Positions 13,685 through 21,497 of a DNA stretch of 45,857 nt are shown in pieces. Position numbers and translations under genes: made by a program. This DNA comes from a virus, in IMG/VR virus record IMGVR_UViG_3300025890_000043, positions 1 through 45,857 of that record; one strand, written 5' to 3'. The notes below the pieces were generated by a model. That model saw nothing but the letters and a program-made list of their open reading frames with translations. It had not been told where the DNA came from and did no database searches. The first letter of the stretch is position 1; the number at the start of each line of letters is the position of its first letter.

Positions 13685-15434
13685 CGACTTTGATATAAAT
13701 ATCCCTGCTCGTAGTAGCAGCGGGCAAGTAAATACTCAATGCCCTAGATGTTCAGGACAAAGAAGGAAGAAGAAAGCAACTTGTTTATCAGTAAACATTG
13801 ATGAAGGGGTGTGGTTGTGTCACCATTGTGGTTGGTCAGGAAGTCTAGCCAAAGGTGATGATAAAGGTTCTGATGTATTGCACTGGAGAAAGCCTAAGTT
13901 TATCAAGCCAGATCCACTGCCTACAGTAGACTTAAGTTCTTCAGTAATCAAGTGGTTTTCTGACAGGGGTATTAGTATATCTACACTAGAAGAAAATAAT
14001 ATAAGTGAACGTAAAGTATATATGCCACAGATTGAATCAATGGCACAGTCTATTGCGTTCCCTTACTATAGAAACAAGGAATTAATTAATGTAAAGTATA
14101 GAGATAACAAAAAGCATTTTCGTTTAGAGGCTGGTGCACAGCGACACTTGTACGGTATTGATGACATAGTAGGTAACGATGTTAGTTGTGTTATTGTTGA
14201 GGGTGAGATAGATAAGTTATCATTGTGGGAGGCAGGGATTAGAACTTGTGTTAGTGTTCCCGATGGCGCACCACCAGTTAATAGTTCTGATTACTCCTCA
14301 AAGTTTGAGTATCTTAATGACCCGTGGCTACACAAAGAAAAATTTAATATAGTTTCCAAGTTCATTATTGCTGTAGATAATGATGAGCCAGGAAGTAAGC
14401 TTGAGAATGAACTATCCCGCAGACTAGGTAAAGACAAGTGTTACAGAGTTGTGTGGCCCGAGGGTTGTAAGGATGCTAATGATGTATTGGTTAAGCATGG
14501 TAAAACTGTACTGTCTGAATGTATCGACCATGCTAAGCCGTACCCAATAGCAGGTACTTACAGTGCTACTCATTTGTCAGACTCAATCAATAGATTATAT
14601 GAGGGTGACATTGAAAAAGGTGTAAGCACTGGATGGGAAACAATGGATGCTCATTACTTGGTAAGGCCTGGGGCATTCACAGTGCTAACAGGTATACCTA
14701 GTAGTGGTAAATCTAATTGGCTTGATGCAATGATGGTCAACATAGCAAAGAGGGAGGGCTGGAACTTCGGTATCTTTTCACCAGAGAATCAGCCACTTGA
14801 AGATCACATGGCTAGGGTTATTGAGAAGTGGGCGGGTCAACCATTCTTTGATGGGCCGACACCTTGCATGGACAAGAACAAACTTGAGGAGGGTAAGCGT
14901 TGGTTAACCAAACACTTTACTTGGATACTTCCAGAGGATGATAAGGAATGGTCTATTGATGTTATATTAGAATCAGCAAAGAGATTGGTTCTTACCAAGG
15001 GCATACGTGGATTAGTTATTGATCCTTGGAATGAGTTAGAACATCTGCGAAGAGATGGACAGAACGAAACAGAGTACATTTCAGTAGCACTCAAGAGGAT
15101 GAGACAGTTTGCAAGAAAGTATGGTATTCATTTATGGATTGTGGCTCACCCTGCTAAACTATACAGAGATAAGAATGGTAACATTCCTATTCCAACACCG
15201 TATGATATCAGTGGTTCAGCCAGATGGCGTGACAAATCTGATAACTGTATTACAGTATGGAGGGACTTTACAAAGAATGATTCAATCATTGAAGTTCATG
15301 TGCAGAAAGTTAGGTTTAAACAGGATGGGCAGTTAGGAAACGTGGAGTTAACTTATAATTGGAGGACAGGAACATATCATTTACCAAGCAATGCTGTTAG
15401 AGAAGTACCCGCTAAGATATTAAACTATGGATAA
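13668..15434 (+). CDS. Primase-helicase (T7 gp4-type architecture)
   Basis: This 588-residue protein joins primase and replicative helicase. The N-terminal zinc site uses CPRC (25-28) and CHHC (51-54). The TOPRIM primase core has VEGEID (177-182) and the metal-binding AVDNDEPG (235-242). The RecA/DnaB-like helicase has Walker A GIPSSGKS (342-349) and a Walker B strand GLVIDPWNE (448-456), followed by LWIVAHPAKL. The order zinc, TOPRIM, RecA-like ATPase is that of T7 gp4, which unwinds DNA and makes RNA primers at the fork. No DNA polymerase is seen beside it, so it may load a host polymerase. The stop overlaps the next gene by eight bases. Confidence 0.95.
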   Translation: MQKTYSDFDINIPARSSSGQVNTQCPRCSGQRRKKKATCLSVNIDEGVWLCHHCGWSGSLAKGDDKGSDVLHWRKPKFIKPDPLPTVDLSSSVIKWFSDRGISISTLEENNISERKVYMPQIESMAQSIAFPYYRNKELINVKYRDNKKHFRLEAGAQRHLYGIDDIVGNDVSCVIVEGEIDKLSLWEAGIRTCVSVPDGAPPVNSSDYSSKFEYLNDPWLHKEKFNIVSKFIIAVDNDEPGSKLENELSRRLGKDKCYRVVWPEGCKDANDVLVKHGKTVLSECIDHAKPYPIAGTYSATHLSDSINRLYEGDIEKGVSTGWETMDAHYLVRPGAFTVLTGIPSSGKSNWLDAMMVNIAKREGWNFGIFSPENQPLEDHMARVIEKWAGQPFFDGPTPCMDKNKLEEGKRWLTKHFTWILPEDDKEWSIDVILESAKRLVLTKGIRGLVIDPWNELEHLRRDGQNETEYISVALKRMRQFARKYGIHLWIVAHPAKLYRDKNGNIPIPTPYDISGSARWRDKSDNCITVWRDFTKNDSIIEVHVQKVRFKQDGQLGNVELTYNWRTGTYHLPSNAVREVPAKILNYG

Positions 15435-15738
15435 GACATGGAAAAAGTTTGAACGTTGGGTTGCAGAATTCCTTACCGAACTAGGCGATGATGCTGATCG
15501 TGTACCAGTTACTGGCAGGACAAGAGGAAGCGCACCAGATGTTACAAGCAATACACTATCCATTGAATGTAAGTATAGGAAGAAGATTCCTGAGTGGATT
15601 AAGGATGCTATGCGTCAAGCTGTTGCATCATCTAGGAACGGAACAGTACCAGTTGTATTCATAAAAGAAAATGGTACCGCTTTTGATGACACACTTATAG
15701 TCTTTAGGGCTAAGGATTTTAGGGAGAAATTAAAATGA
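15427..15738 (+). CDS. Holliday-junction-resolvase-like PD-(D/E)xK nuclease
   Basis: This is a 103-residue protein. FERWVAEFLTELG (8-20) supplies the N-terminal helix with Glu9. The catalytic core is PDVTSN (Asp38) and IECKY (Glu47, Lys49), the D-ExK pattern of archaeal-type resolvases and VRR-NUC-like endonucleases. The rest is a compact alpha/beta fold (PVVFIKENG, TLIVFRAKDF). It probably resolves branched DNA produced by recombination-dependent replication before packaging. It is coupled to the primase-helicase gene by overlap and to the next gene by ATGA. Confidence 0.8.
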   Translation: MDKTWKKFERWVAEFLTELGDDADRVPVTGRTRGSAPDVTSNTLSIECKYRKKIPEWIKDAMRQAVASSRNGTVPVVFIKENGTAFDDTLIVFRAKDFREKLK

Positions 15739-15944
15739 AACGTGAGTACTTTAATTTAGCAAGAGCAATAGCAAGCGAACAATCTCCATGCAATCCTTGC
15801 CTCAGTTGGAAGTATTGCGCTCAAAAGAAAACTGCTTGTGAAGCGTATCAAAATTATTATGAAACAGGAGAAATAATGGGTACAACTAAGCCAACAACTA
15901 CAATCTATAAGGAAATATTTGATGTCAGGTCTGGAAGCACTTAA
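15735..15944 (+). CDS. Small Cys-containing protein (69 aa)
   Basis: The ATG overlaps the upstream stop (ATGA). Four cysteines lie in one block: SPCNPCLSWKYC followed by KTACEAYQ, spaced CxxCx5Cx6C, a plausible zinc or metal site. The C-terminus is Thr-rich. It overlaps the next gene by 23 bases. Small Cys4 proteins of this kind are common in phage replication regions, but no specific function is known to me. Confidence 0.65.
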   Translation: MKREYFNLARAIASEQSPCNPCLSWKYCAQKKTACEAYQNYYETGEIMGTTKPTTTIYKEIFDVRSGST

Positions 15945-16452
15945 GTCTTTAACAATAAAATCAAACAGTATTTGGAGTACAAACTCTGGCCCTGCTTGGG
16001 AGGATGTGGCGGCTACGTTAGCAAAGGCAAGTTATCTAAGTGGTTGTTACGCTAGGTATAAGTATTGCTTAGAACACAAATGGCATAACAAATTAGTAAA
16101 TGAAATATATAAAAAAGCAAAGGAATTAAAATGGAATAAAACAATATCCGATGATAATATATTTGGTGTAGCTAATCTTGTTTTATACGAGATGGTTAAT
16201 CCATCTATATGTCCTAAATGCAATGGAAGAAAAGAGGTTATCATACTAGATAAACTATACAAATGTGATTTATGTGATGGTGTAGGTAAAAAACAAATGT
16301 CCGATAGGGCTAGGGGTTTGTATATAAAGGGAGAAAGAAATATATTTTATAGACATATTAAGTATAATTATTTTAACTATCTTATTCCTATTGTAGAAGA
16401 ATGGGAACTAGAGTTACAAAGAGTATTCAATCCTTACAGGAGGGTTAAGTGA
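15922..16452 (+). CDS. Zinc-binding protein, possible antitermination Q-like
   Basis: I start at the ATG at 15922, with AAGGAA upstream, giving 176 residues. Near the middle are two CxxCxG-type knuckles, CPKCNGRKEV and CDLCDGVGKK, separated by about 14 residues. They resemble the DnaJ-like zinc fold found in some lambdoid antitermination Q proteins (PF06530 group). The flanks are helical and basic, and a conserved-looking SDRARG follows the zinc site. A Q-like role in switching to late transcription is attractive because no phage RNA polymerase is seen, but the similarity is limited to the zinc knuckles. DnaJ-like or nuclease accessory roles are alternatives. Confidence 0.75.
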   Translation: MSGLEALKSLTIKSNSIWSTNSGPAWEDVAATLAKASYLSGCYARYKYCLEHKWHNKLVNEIYKKAKELKWNKTISDDNIFGVANLVLYEMVNPSICPKCNGRKEVIILDKLYKCDLCDGVGKKQMSDRARGLYIKGERNIFYRHIKYNYFNYLIPIVEEWELELQRVFNPYRRVK

Positions 16453-16715
16453 AGAGTCGTAAGTACCTTGAGTGGGTAGCGGATCAACCATGTATATACT
16501 GCGGTCAAGATTCACAGGCTCACCACCTTAGAGTTCAGGCTCTTGGTGCGGGGATGGGTAAGAAAGCGCCAGATTATTTTACGTTACCAGTATGCTACAC
16601 TCACCATGCTGAATGTCATAGCGGGGAGATAGATAAGGAAACACAAATGAGATGGTGCTTGCAAACAATAGGACGTGCTTTTGAATATGGTATAATAGAA
16701 TGGACAAAAAAGTAA
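16449..16715 (+). CDS. HNH-like protein, DUF968/Ref-type
   Basis: This 88-residue protein starts at GTG (16449), overlapping the upstream stop, with a perfect AGGAGG six bases before. It contains PCIYCG (zinc Cys pair), QAHHLRVQALG (HH of the HNH fold), then LPVCYTHHAECHSGE, the C-terminal zinc and His ligands. This pattern matches small phage HNH proteins (DUF968; P1 Ref is a RecA-dependent member). It probably nicks or cuts DNA during recombination. It lies directly upstream of ninB, the usual neighbourhood of such genes. Confidence 0.8.
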   Translation: MKSRKYLEWVADQPCIYCGQDSQAHHLRVQALGAGMGKKAPDYFTLPVCYTHHAECHSGEIDKETQMRWCLQTIGRAFEYGIIEWTKK

Positions 16716-17107
16716 AGAGATTTAAATTGTATAACTTGCACGAAAAGAATAATTGTGTAGATTATATTAAACAATTATCTCATTCTAATGAGCCTTATGA
16801 AGTTATAATAAGACCGTACAATAAAAAGAATCAACGATCTATAGATCAGAACAATAGGTACTGGCATATTATTAGGGAGGCTGCAAATGAAATAGGGTAT
16901 ACTGCTAATGAACTACACTCTATTATGTGTGTTCAGATCCTGGGTACTAACACAGTTACAAACTTGAATGGTGAGGCAGTGGAGGTTGCTATACAAACAT
17001 CTGGTTTAAATGTTGAGCAGTTTGCTGAGTACATGGAGAGAGTTGAAGCAACTCTTATAGAGGCTGGGTTCTACAATCCAGCGAGCATGACTAAAGGGGA
17101 GTTTTGA
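16700..17107 (+). CDS. ninB: NinB-like recombination protein
   Basis: This is a 135-residue protein. The motif RSIDQNNRYWHIIREAANEI at residues 46-65 is the diagnostic NinB signature, followed by YTANELHSIM and a C-terminal helix (VEQFAEYMERVEATLIEAG). NinB (lambda Orf) binds single-stranded DNA and SSB and replaces RecFOR in recombination. The SSB, annealing protein and exonuclease genes nearby fit this role. It overlaps the upstream HNH gene by 16 bases. Confidence 0.9.
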   Translation: MDKKVKRFKLYNLHEKNNCVDYIKQLSHSNEPYEVIIRPYNKKNQRSIDQNNRYWHIIREAANEIGYTANELHSIMCVQILGTNTVTNLNGEAVEVAIQTSGLNVEQFAEYMERVEATLIEAGFYNPASMTKGEF

Positions 17108-17109
17108 TT

Positions 17110-17259
17110 ATGGGTTGGGAACAACAACAATCATTAGAACAAGAGGAGTTTGAAGAGGGGTATAACTTATGGCTTGATAACTTAGAGAAAGAAGATAGGG
17201 AGGATAACTTCAGAGAGTATCTTGATTCACTAAAAAAATACAGGGAAAATAAATACTAA
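17110..17259 (+). CDS. Small acidic helical protein (49 aa)
   Basis: The ORF starts at the ATG two bases after the ninB stop and ends in a TAATG overlap with the annealing-protein gene. The product is almost entirely Glu, Gln, Asn, Leu and Trp (MGWEQQQSLEQEEFEEGYNL), with high acidity. It could be a small partner of the recombination proteins. The tight fit between two real genes supports coding status. Confidence 0.65.
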   Translation: MGWEQQQSLEQEEFEEGYNLWLDNLEKEDREDNFREYLDSLKKYRENKY

Positions 17260-17681
17260 TGAATAGTTTAGAGATGGCATTTAAAAGGCCTTTTCCAGAA
17301 GGTAAGGTTAAGTTTAGAAAAGGTGGGGGTAGTAAGGAGTTAGCTTATATTGATGCTAGAAATGTAATGGATAGGCTAGACGAGGTTGTTGGTATTTCTA
17401 ATTGGCAGACTAAGTACCATTGGATTGGCAATCGTATGATATGTGAACTGTCTGTTAATATAGATGGAACATGGATTACTAAGTCAGATGGTGCTGATGA
17501 TTCTAATATTGAAGGTGCAAAGGGTGGCATCAGTGACGCTCTTAAGAGGGCTGCTGTCTTGTTCGGCATAGGAAGATACTTATACCATCCCAATGCTTTT
17601 GATCGTAATAATAAAGCTGCTGTATGGGCTACACCAGAGGGTTTTGATGAACTAATGAGCAAAAGAACAAAGGATAAATAA
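17259..17681 (+). CDS. Rad52/22-type single-strand annealing protein
   Basis: This 140-residue protein carries the Rad52/Rad22 family signature: AYIDARNVMDRLDEVVG near residue 28, NWQTKY, then the conserved DALKRAAVLFGIGRYLY segment near 105. Phage annealing proteins of this group pair complementary single strands during recombination. The length is short but typical for minimal phage members. It is coupled by TAATG overlaps to the small acidic protein upstream and the nuclease downstream. Annealase plus exonuclease is the standard phage recombination pair. Confidence 0.9.
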   Translation: MNSLEMAFKRPFPEGKVKFRKGGGSKELAYIDARNVMDRLDEVVGISNWQTKYHWIGNRMICELSVNIDGTWITKSDGADDSNIEGAKGGISDALKRAAVLFGIGRYLYHPNAFDRNNKAAVWATPEGFDELMSKRTKDK

Positions 17682-18442
17682 TGCACTGGTATGACAGACA
17701 AGGAGAACCAAGACATTTTATTGAAGGAAAGAACGGGAAGACTAGGGCTACAACATTAAGAGATGCAAGGAAATATGGATGGATGCCCTCTGTAACTTCT
17801 GTTCTAGACATACTAGCTAAGCCTGGATTAGACACATGGAAAACTAACAAGGCTATTGATGCTGCTGCTTTAGTACCAAGAGGAGACTTAAGTATTGAGA
17901 TATGGAGGTCAAAGGTACTACAAGAAAGCAAAAGGGAAACAGTTGAGGCATCCGAAAGAGGTAGTAGGATACATAATATGTTAGAGAACTGTTTTAAAAA
18001 TGAACTATCTCCTACTGGTGCTGACTCAAATATCTTTAATGCTGTTGATGCTTTGTTAAAGATTAATTGTGGTGAACAACAATGGAGATCAGAGGAAACT
18101 GTATGTAATGTAAAGGATGGATATGGTGGTATGATAGACTTGGTATCAGACGAATGGGTTATTGATTTTAAAACCAAAGAATTCTCTACTGGTAGCAAGC
18201 AGTTAGCTTACGAGTCTATGGCATACCAATTGATTGCTTATGAGAGAGCACTGCCTGCGCCAGCTAAGAGAATAGCAAATGTATTTATCTCTGCTAGCAA
18301 CCCAGGCACTGTTGTCTTTCATGAGTGGGATAGCAAAGACTTCGATAGGTACTGGACTATCTTTAGTTCAGCATTAGAAGTATGGAAAAACGTAAAGAAA
18401 TATTGGCCCGAAAAACACGGAGAAAGTAATGAAGGGAATTAA
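17681..18442 (+). CDS. RecB/Cas4-like PD-(D/E)xK exonuclease
   Basis: This is a 253-residue protein. The core motif is GYGGMIDLVS (Asp153) followed by EWVIDFKTKE (Asp162, Lys164), then the Q/Y motif MAYQLIAYERA. An upstream helix with SERGSRIHNM supplies the conserved His. This is the RecB/Cas4-like nuclease fold used by phage exonucleases that work with annealing proteins. Its position directly after the Rad52-type gene supports this pairing. No Cas4-type iron-sulfur cysteine cluster is obvious. It overlaps the SSB gene by 14 bases. Confidence 0.9.
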   Translation: MHWYDRQGEPRHFIEGKNGKTRATTLRDARKYGWMPSVTSVLDILAKPGLDTWKTNKAIDAAALVPRGDLSIEIWRSKVLQESKRETVEASERGSRIHNMLENCFKNELSPTGADSNIFNAVDALLKINCGEQQWRSEETVCNVKDGYGGMIDLVSDEWVIDFKTKEFSTGSKQLAYESMAYQLIAYERALPAPAKRIANVFISASNPGTVVFHEWDSKDFDRYWTIFSSALEVWKNVKKYWPEKHGESNEGN

Positions 18443-18860
18443 TAAAGTAATTCTAGTTGGTAGTGTATGGAAAGAACCTACTATTCGTACCACTAAAAAT
18501 GATAGCAAGATTGCTCAGGTATCTATGGTTACCGAGTCAGGCTATGGTGAGTATAAGAAATCTGACTGGCACAACGTAGTCTTCTTTGGTAAACAAGCGG
18601 AGATTGCTGAGGCTTATGTAGGAAAAGGTACTAACTTATATGTAGAAGGATCAATTGATTATCGTAAGTATACTGATAAGAGTGGTGTAGAAAAATATAC
18701 TACTGACATCAAAGGGTATATGATGCAGATGATTAACAGTCCAGATGCATACAAAGAAGTAGAGATGGGATCTTCTGACAAGAAGTCTATGCCTTCAGGT
18801 GCTAGAGATGCTATGAAAGATATAGCTAAAGAAGTATCAGCTGATGACATACCGTTCTAA
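18429..18860 (+). CDS. ssb: Single-stranded DNA-binding protein
   Basis: This is a 143-residue protein. It starts with the OB-fold pattern KGINKVILVGSVWKEPTIRT and contains DWHNVVFFGKQAEIAEAYVG and LYVEGSIDYRKY, all SSB landmarks. The C-terminus is acidic and ends DDIPF, the tail that bacterial SSBs use to bind partner proteins. This ending suggests interaction with host replication and repair proteins. It sits within the recombination operon. Confidence 0.95.
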   Translation: MKGINKVILVGSVWKEPTIRTTKNDSKIAQVSMVTESGYGEYKKSDWHNVVFFGKQAEIAEAYVGKGTNLYVEGSIDYRKYTDKSGVEKYTTDIKGYMMQMINSPDAYKEVEMGSSDKKSMPSGARDAMKDIAKEVSADDIPF

Positions 18861-19059
18861 AGGAGAGCCACAAGATGAGATCATATACTTCCTTGCAAGA
18901 GACATTTACTCTGGTAAAAAACAGCCGACTGTTAAATTTAATTCTTGGGAAGAATGTTTTAAACACCATGCTGGATGTTCTCTGCAAGAGTATATGCGAT
19001 ATGCAAAAGAACACGATCTAAAAGGAAAATATATAAATGTCAGATCAAGTAAAGATTGA
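18844..19059 (+). CDS. Small hypothetical protein (71 aa)
   Basis: The frame overlaps the end of ssb by 17 bases and the start of the dUTPase gene by 23. The sequence looks protein-like (NSWEECFKHHAGCSLQEYMR). The AGGAGA at 18861 is better placed for an ATG at 18874 in another frame that would give a 48-residue product of less natural composition, so I prefer this frame. Function unknown. Confidence 0.6.
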   Translation: MTYRSKGEPQDEIIYFLARDIYSGKKQPTVKFNSWEECFKHHAGCSLQEYMRYAKEHDLKGKYINVRSSKD

Positions 19060-19492
19060 GTTGATGAGTACAGCAAGTGCTATACCACAGAGAGCAACTG
19101 AGTTTTCTGTTGGGTATGATATCTGTTCATCAGAGGATGATGTGATTAGACCTTTGTCTACAAAGGTAATTAGCACTGGAATAAAACTTCATATGCCAAT
19201 TGGTATTGAAGGTCAGGTAAGAAGTAGAAGCGGCTTAGCATCTAAACATGGTGTGTTTGTTCTTAATTCCCCAGGAACTATTGACCCAGACTACAAGGGT
19301 GAGGTCAAGGTAATCCTTTTTAATTCGGGACATCTGCCATATGATATTGAGAAGGGAGATAAGATAGCGCAGTTAGTATTCTCGCATTATCTTTCTCCAG
19401 TTTTATCTACTGAGGTTAGTAGCTATGTTGTTAGGGGTGAGGGTGGTTTTGGTAGTACAGGAAATAAAGTAATTAACGAAGGTATACAATGA
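19037..19492 (+). CDS. dut: dUTPase
   Basis: This 151-residue protein has all trimeric dUTPase motifs: SVGYDICSS (motif 1), RSRSGLASKHG (motif 2), GTIDPDYKGE (motif 3), GDKIAQLVF (motif 4) and RGEGGFGSTG (motif 5). It hydrolyses dUTP to dUMP and pyrophosphate, keeping uracil out of phage DNA and feeding thymidylate synthesis. It precedes the ribonucleotide reductase gene, to which it is coupled by ATGA overlap. Confidence 0.97.
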   Translation: MSDQVKIELMSTASAIPQRATEFSVGYDICSSEDDVIRPLSTKVISTGIKLHMPIGIEGQVRSRSGLASKHGVFVLNSPGTIDPDYKGEVKVILFNSGHLPYDIEKGDKIAQLVFSHYLSPVLSTEVSSYVVRGEGGFGSTGNKVINEGIQ

Positions 19493-21126
19493 CATTTAAA
19501 ACTAAGCTAGGCGAAGATATATTTAAAAACAAGTACGCATCTACAGAGTATGAGACTTGGAATGACAAGGCGCATGCAGTAGTTAACAGCGTATGTGGTG
19601 ACTTTAATGGATCAAAAAATCCTTTGATGGATAAGACCGAACGAGATCAGCTTGCTCAGTATATCTCTGACTTTAAGTTTGTCCCAGGCGGTAGGTATTT
19701 ATGGTATGCAGGTAGAGATGCTAGGTTTTACAATAACTGCTATCTTCTTAGGCTTGAGGAGGATACTAGAGAAGAGTGGGCTGGCGTTACTCAACGTGCA
19801 ATGTCTTGCTTGATGACAGGAGGAGGAATTGGTGTTGATATCTCTAAGGCTAGGCCATCAGGACGCAGACTGGTTCGTACTGGAGGCGTTGCTTCTGGGC
19901 CTATTCCACTACTGTCTACCCTCAATGAGGTTGGACGTAATGTAATGCAGGGTGGTAGCCGTAGGTCTGCACTGTATGGCTCAATGAACTGGCAACATGA
20001 AGATGCTAATGACTTCCTAAAGGTTAAGAACTGGCATGACATCAGTGTTGGTGATACTAACTATGCTGAACTAAAGAAAGCAGACTTTAATGCTCCTGCT
20101 CCTTTAGATATGATGAACATATCACTTAACTATGATGATGCATGGCTTAAAGATAAGATGAACCCAGTGTTTGTTGAGAACATTAGGCAAGCTATGATGA
20201 CAGGAGAGCCTGGGTTCTCGTTTAACTTTGGAGACAAACAAAATGAAACGCTTCGTAATGCTTGCACAGAAATTACTAGCGAAGATGATAGCGACGTTTG
20301 CAATCTTGGGTCTGTTAATCTGGCTAATGTTGGGGACCTTAATGAGTTTAGGGATGTTGTTAATCTTGCAAGTAAGTTCCTTGTTTGTGGGCTTATCAGA
20401 GCGCAAGTCCCCTACGAAAAAATCTCAAAAGTAAGGATGCAAAATAGTCGTATTGGTTTGGGTCTTATGGGTATGCATGAGTGGCTTCTTCAGCGTGGTC
20501 ATAAGTATGAAATGACAGATGAACTTAAACAATGGATGAGGGTTTATGAATCAGAAAGCAAGCGATCAGCCGACGCTCACTGCGATAGACTTTTTCTCAA
20601 ACGTCCTAAAGGATACAGAGCAATTGCTCCGACAGGAACCATTAGTATCCTCGCGGGGACTACTTCTGGAGTGGAACCGATATACGCCGTTGCTTACCGC
20701 AGGCGTTATCTTACGGATGGAACCAAATGGAAGCATCAGTTTGTCGTCGACGGTACAGCTCAAGCCCTTATCGACGGAGGAATCAAACCAGAAAACATAG
20801 AGTCAGCAGTAGACTTAGCGGGTGATCCAGAAAGACGCATCAAGTTTCAGTATGAACTACAGAAGTATGTTGACCATGCTATTAGCAGTACAATTAATCT
20901 GCCTGCTTGGGGTAGTGATCTAAATAATGAGGATACAATCATGAAGTATGCAGAGACTATCGCTAAGTATGCGCCAGGATTACGTGGCTTAACAGTATAT
21001 CCTGATGGTGCTAGAGGTGGTCAGCCTATTACTTCTGTTCCTTATGAGGAAGCTCATGCTAAACGTGGTGTTATCTATGAGGACAATAGCGAAGAGCAAT
21101 GCTTAAGTGGGGTGTGCGGAATATAA
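19489..21126 (+). CDS. Ribonucleotide reductase, compact class II (B12-dependent) type
   Basis: This is a 545-residue protein. FVPGGRYLWYAGR and NNCYLLRLEED give the first redox Cys (Cys84). NACTE (257-261) holds the thiyl-radical Cys259, and DVCNLGSVN holds Cys271. PTGTISILAGTTSGVEP is the phosphate-binding loop, and the tail CLSGVCGI carries the reactivating Cys pair. There is no ATP-cone at the N-terminus and no small-subunit gene nearby, which suggests the adenosylcobalamin-dependent class II type common in aquatic phages. It converts ribonucleotides to deoxyribonucleotides. It is short for the family, which is usual in phages. The host or environment would need to supply B12. Confidence 0.9.
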   Translation: MTFKTKLGEDIFKNKYASTEYETWNDKAHAVVNSVCGDFNGSKNPLMDKTERDQLAQYISDFKFVPGGRYLWYAGRDARFYNNCYLLRLEEDTREEWAGVTQRAMSCLMTGGGIGVDISKARPSGRRLVRTGGVASGPIPLLSTLNEVGRNVMQGGSRRSALYGSMNWQHEDANDFLKVKNWHDISVGDTNYAELKKADFNAPAPLDMMNISLNYDDAWLKDKMNPVFVENIRQAMMTGEPGFSFNFGDKQNETLRNACTEITSEDDSDVCNLGSVNLANVGDLNEFRDVVNLASKFLVCGLIRAQVPYEKISKVRMQNSRIGLGLMGMHEWLLQRGHKYEMTDELKQWMRVYESESKRSADAHCDRLFLKRPKGYRAIAPTGTISILAGTTSGVEPIYAVAYRRRYLTDGTKWKHQFVVDGTAQALIDGGIKPENIESAVDLAGDPERRIKFQYELQKYVDHAISSTINLPAWGSDLNNEDTIMKYAETIAKYAPGLRGLTVYPDGARGGQPITSVPYEEAHAKRGVIYEDNSEEQCLSGVCGI

Positions 21127-21311
21127 TGAACGACCATTACAAGATGAAGATTGAACCAATAGATTTTATTATGTCTAATGGGCTTGACTTCTGTTCTGGA
21201 AATATTATTAAGTATGCTGCCAGATGGGACAAAAAAGGAGAACCTCTGGCAGACTTAGAAAAGATTATATCTTATGCTAATATACTAATCAAAGAAGTAA
21301 GGAAAGGGTAA
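21126..21311 (+). CDS. DUF3310 protein
   Basis: I start at the ATG at 21126, which overlaps the RNR stop as TAATG, giving 61 residues. The sequence HYKMKIEPIDFIMSNGLDFC, then GNIIKYAARWDKKG and DLEKIISYANIL, is the DUF3310 pattern (HYxxxIEPI, GNxxKYxxR, DLxKxxxY). Phage members are often annotated as nucleotide-kinase-related, but the function is not established. Its neighbours dut and RNR suggest a link with nucleotide metabolism. Confidence 0.9.
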   Translation: MNDHYKMKIEPIDFIMSNGLDFCSGNIIKYAARWDKKGEPLADLEKIISYANILIKEVRKG

Positions 21312-21490
21312 TGAGTAGAAGCAAAGCAATTATGGACAAGTGTATTGAGTGTATATACGATCCACTAGAGTCAGGGTCTATGAGGTATCAAGTAGAGAGA
21401 TGCGAGATTACAAGCTGTGCTTTGTATCCATATAGACCAGTGTCCAAACCAAGACGCAAAACAAAAACGGAGAATCAAATTGAAGGGTAA
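21311..21490 (+). CDS. Small zinc-motif protein (59 aa)
   Basis: The start overlaps the upstream stop (TAATG). The protein begins MSRSKAIMDKCIECIYDP, then ERCEITSCALYPYRP and a basic tail. Cysteines are spaced CxxC and CxxxxC, with ALYPYR after them. This layout matches a common small phage protein (KAIxxKCxxC ... CxLYPxR) that probably binds zinc. Function is unknown. Confidence 0.75.
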   Translation: MSRSKAIMDKCIECIYDPLESGSMRYQVERCEITSCALYPYRPVSKPRRKTKTENQIEG

Positions 21491-21497
21491 TAAAAAT

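Noticed and set aside
16688-16696. TGGTATAAT extended -10 match before ninB, and similar ones at 13155 and 13569
   Set aside because: Located inside coding sequence with no -35; such matches are expected by chance in A+T-rich DNA.
18874-19020. 48-codon ORF with AGGAGA ribosome-binding site inside the 71-aa gene
   Set aside because: Good ribosome-binding site, but the composition is less protein-like than the overlapping 71-aa frame, which I preferred; this remains uncertain.
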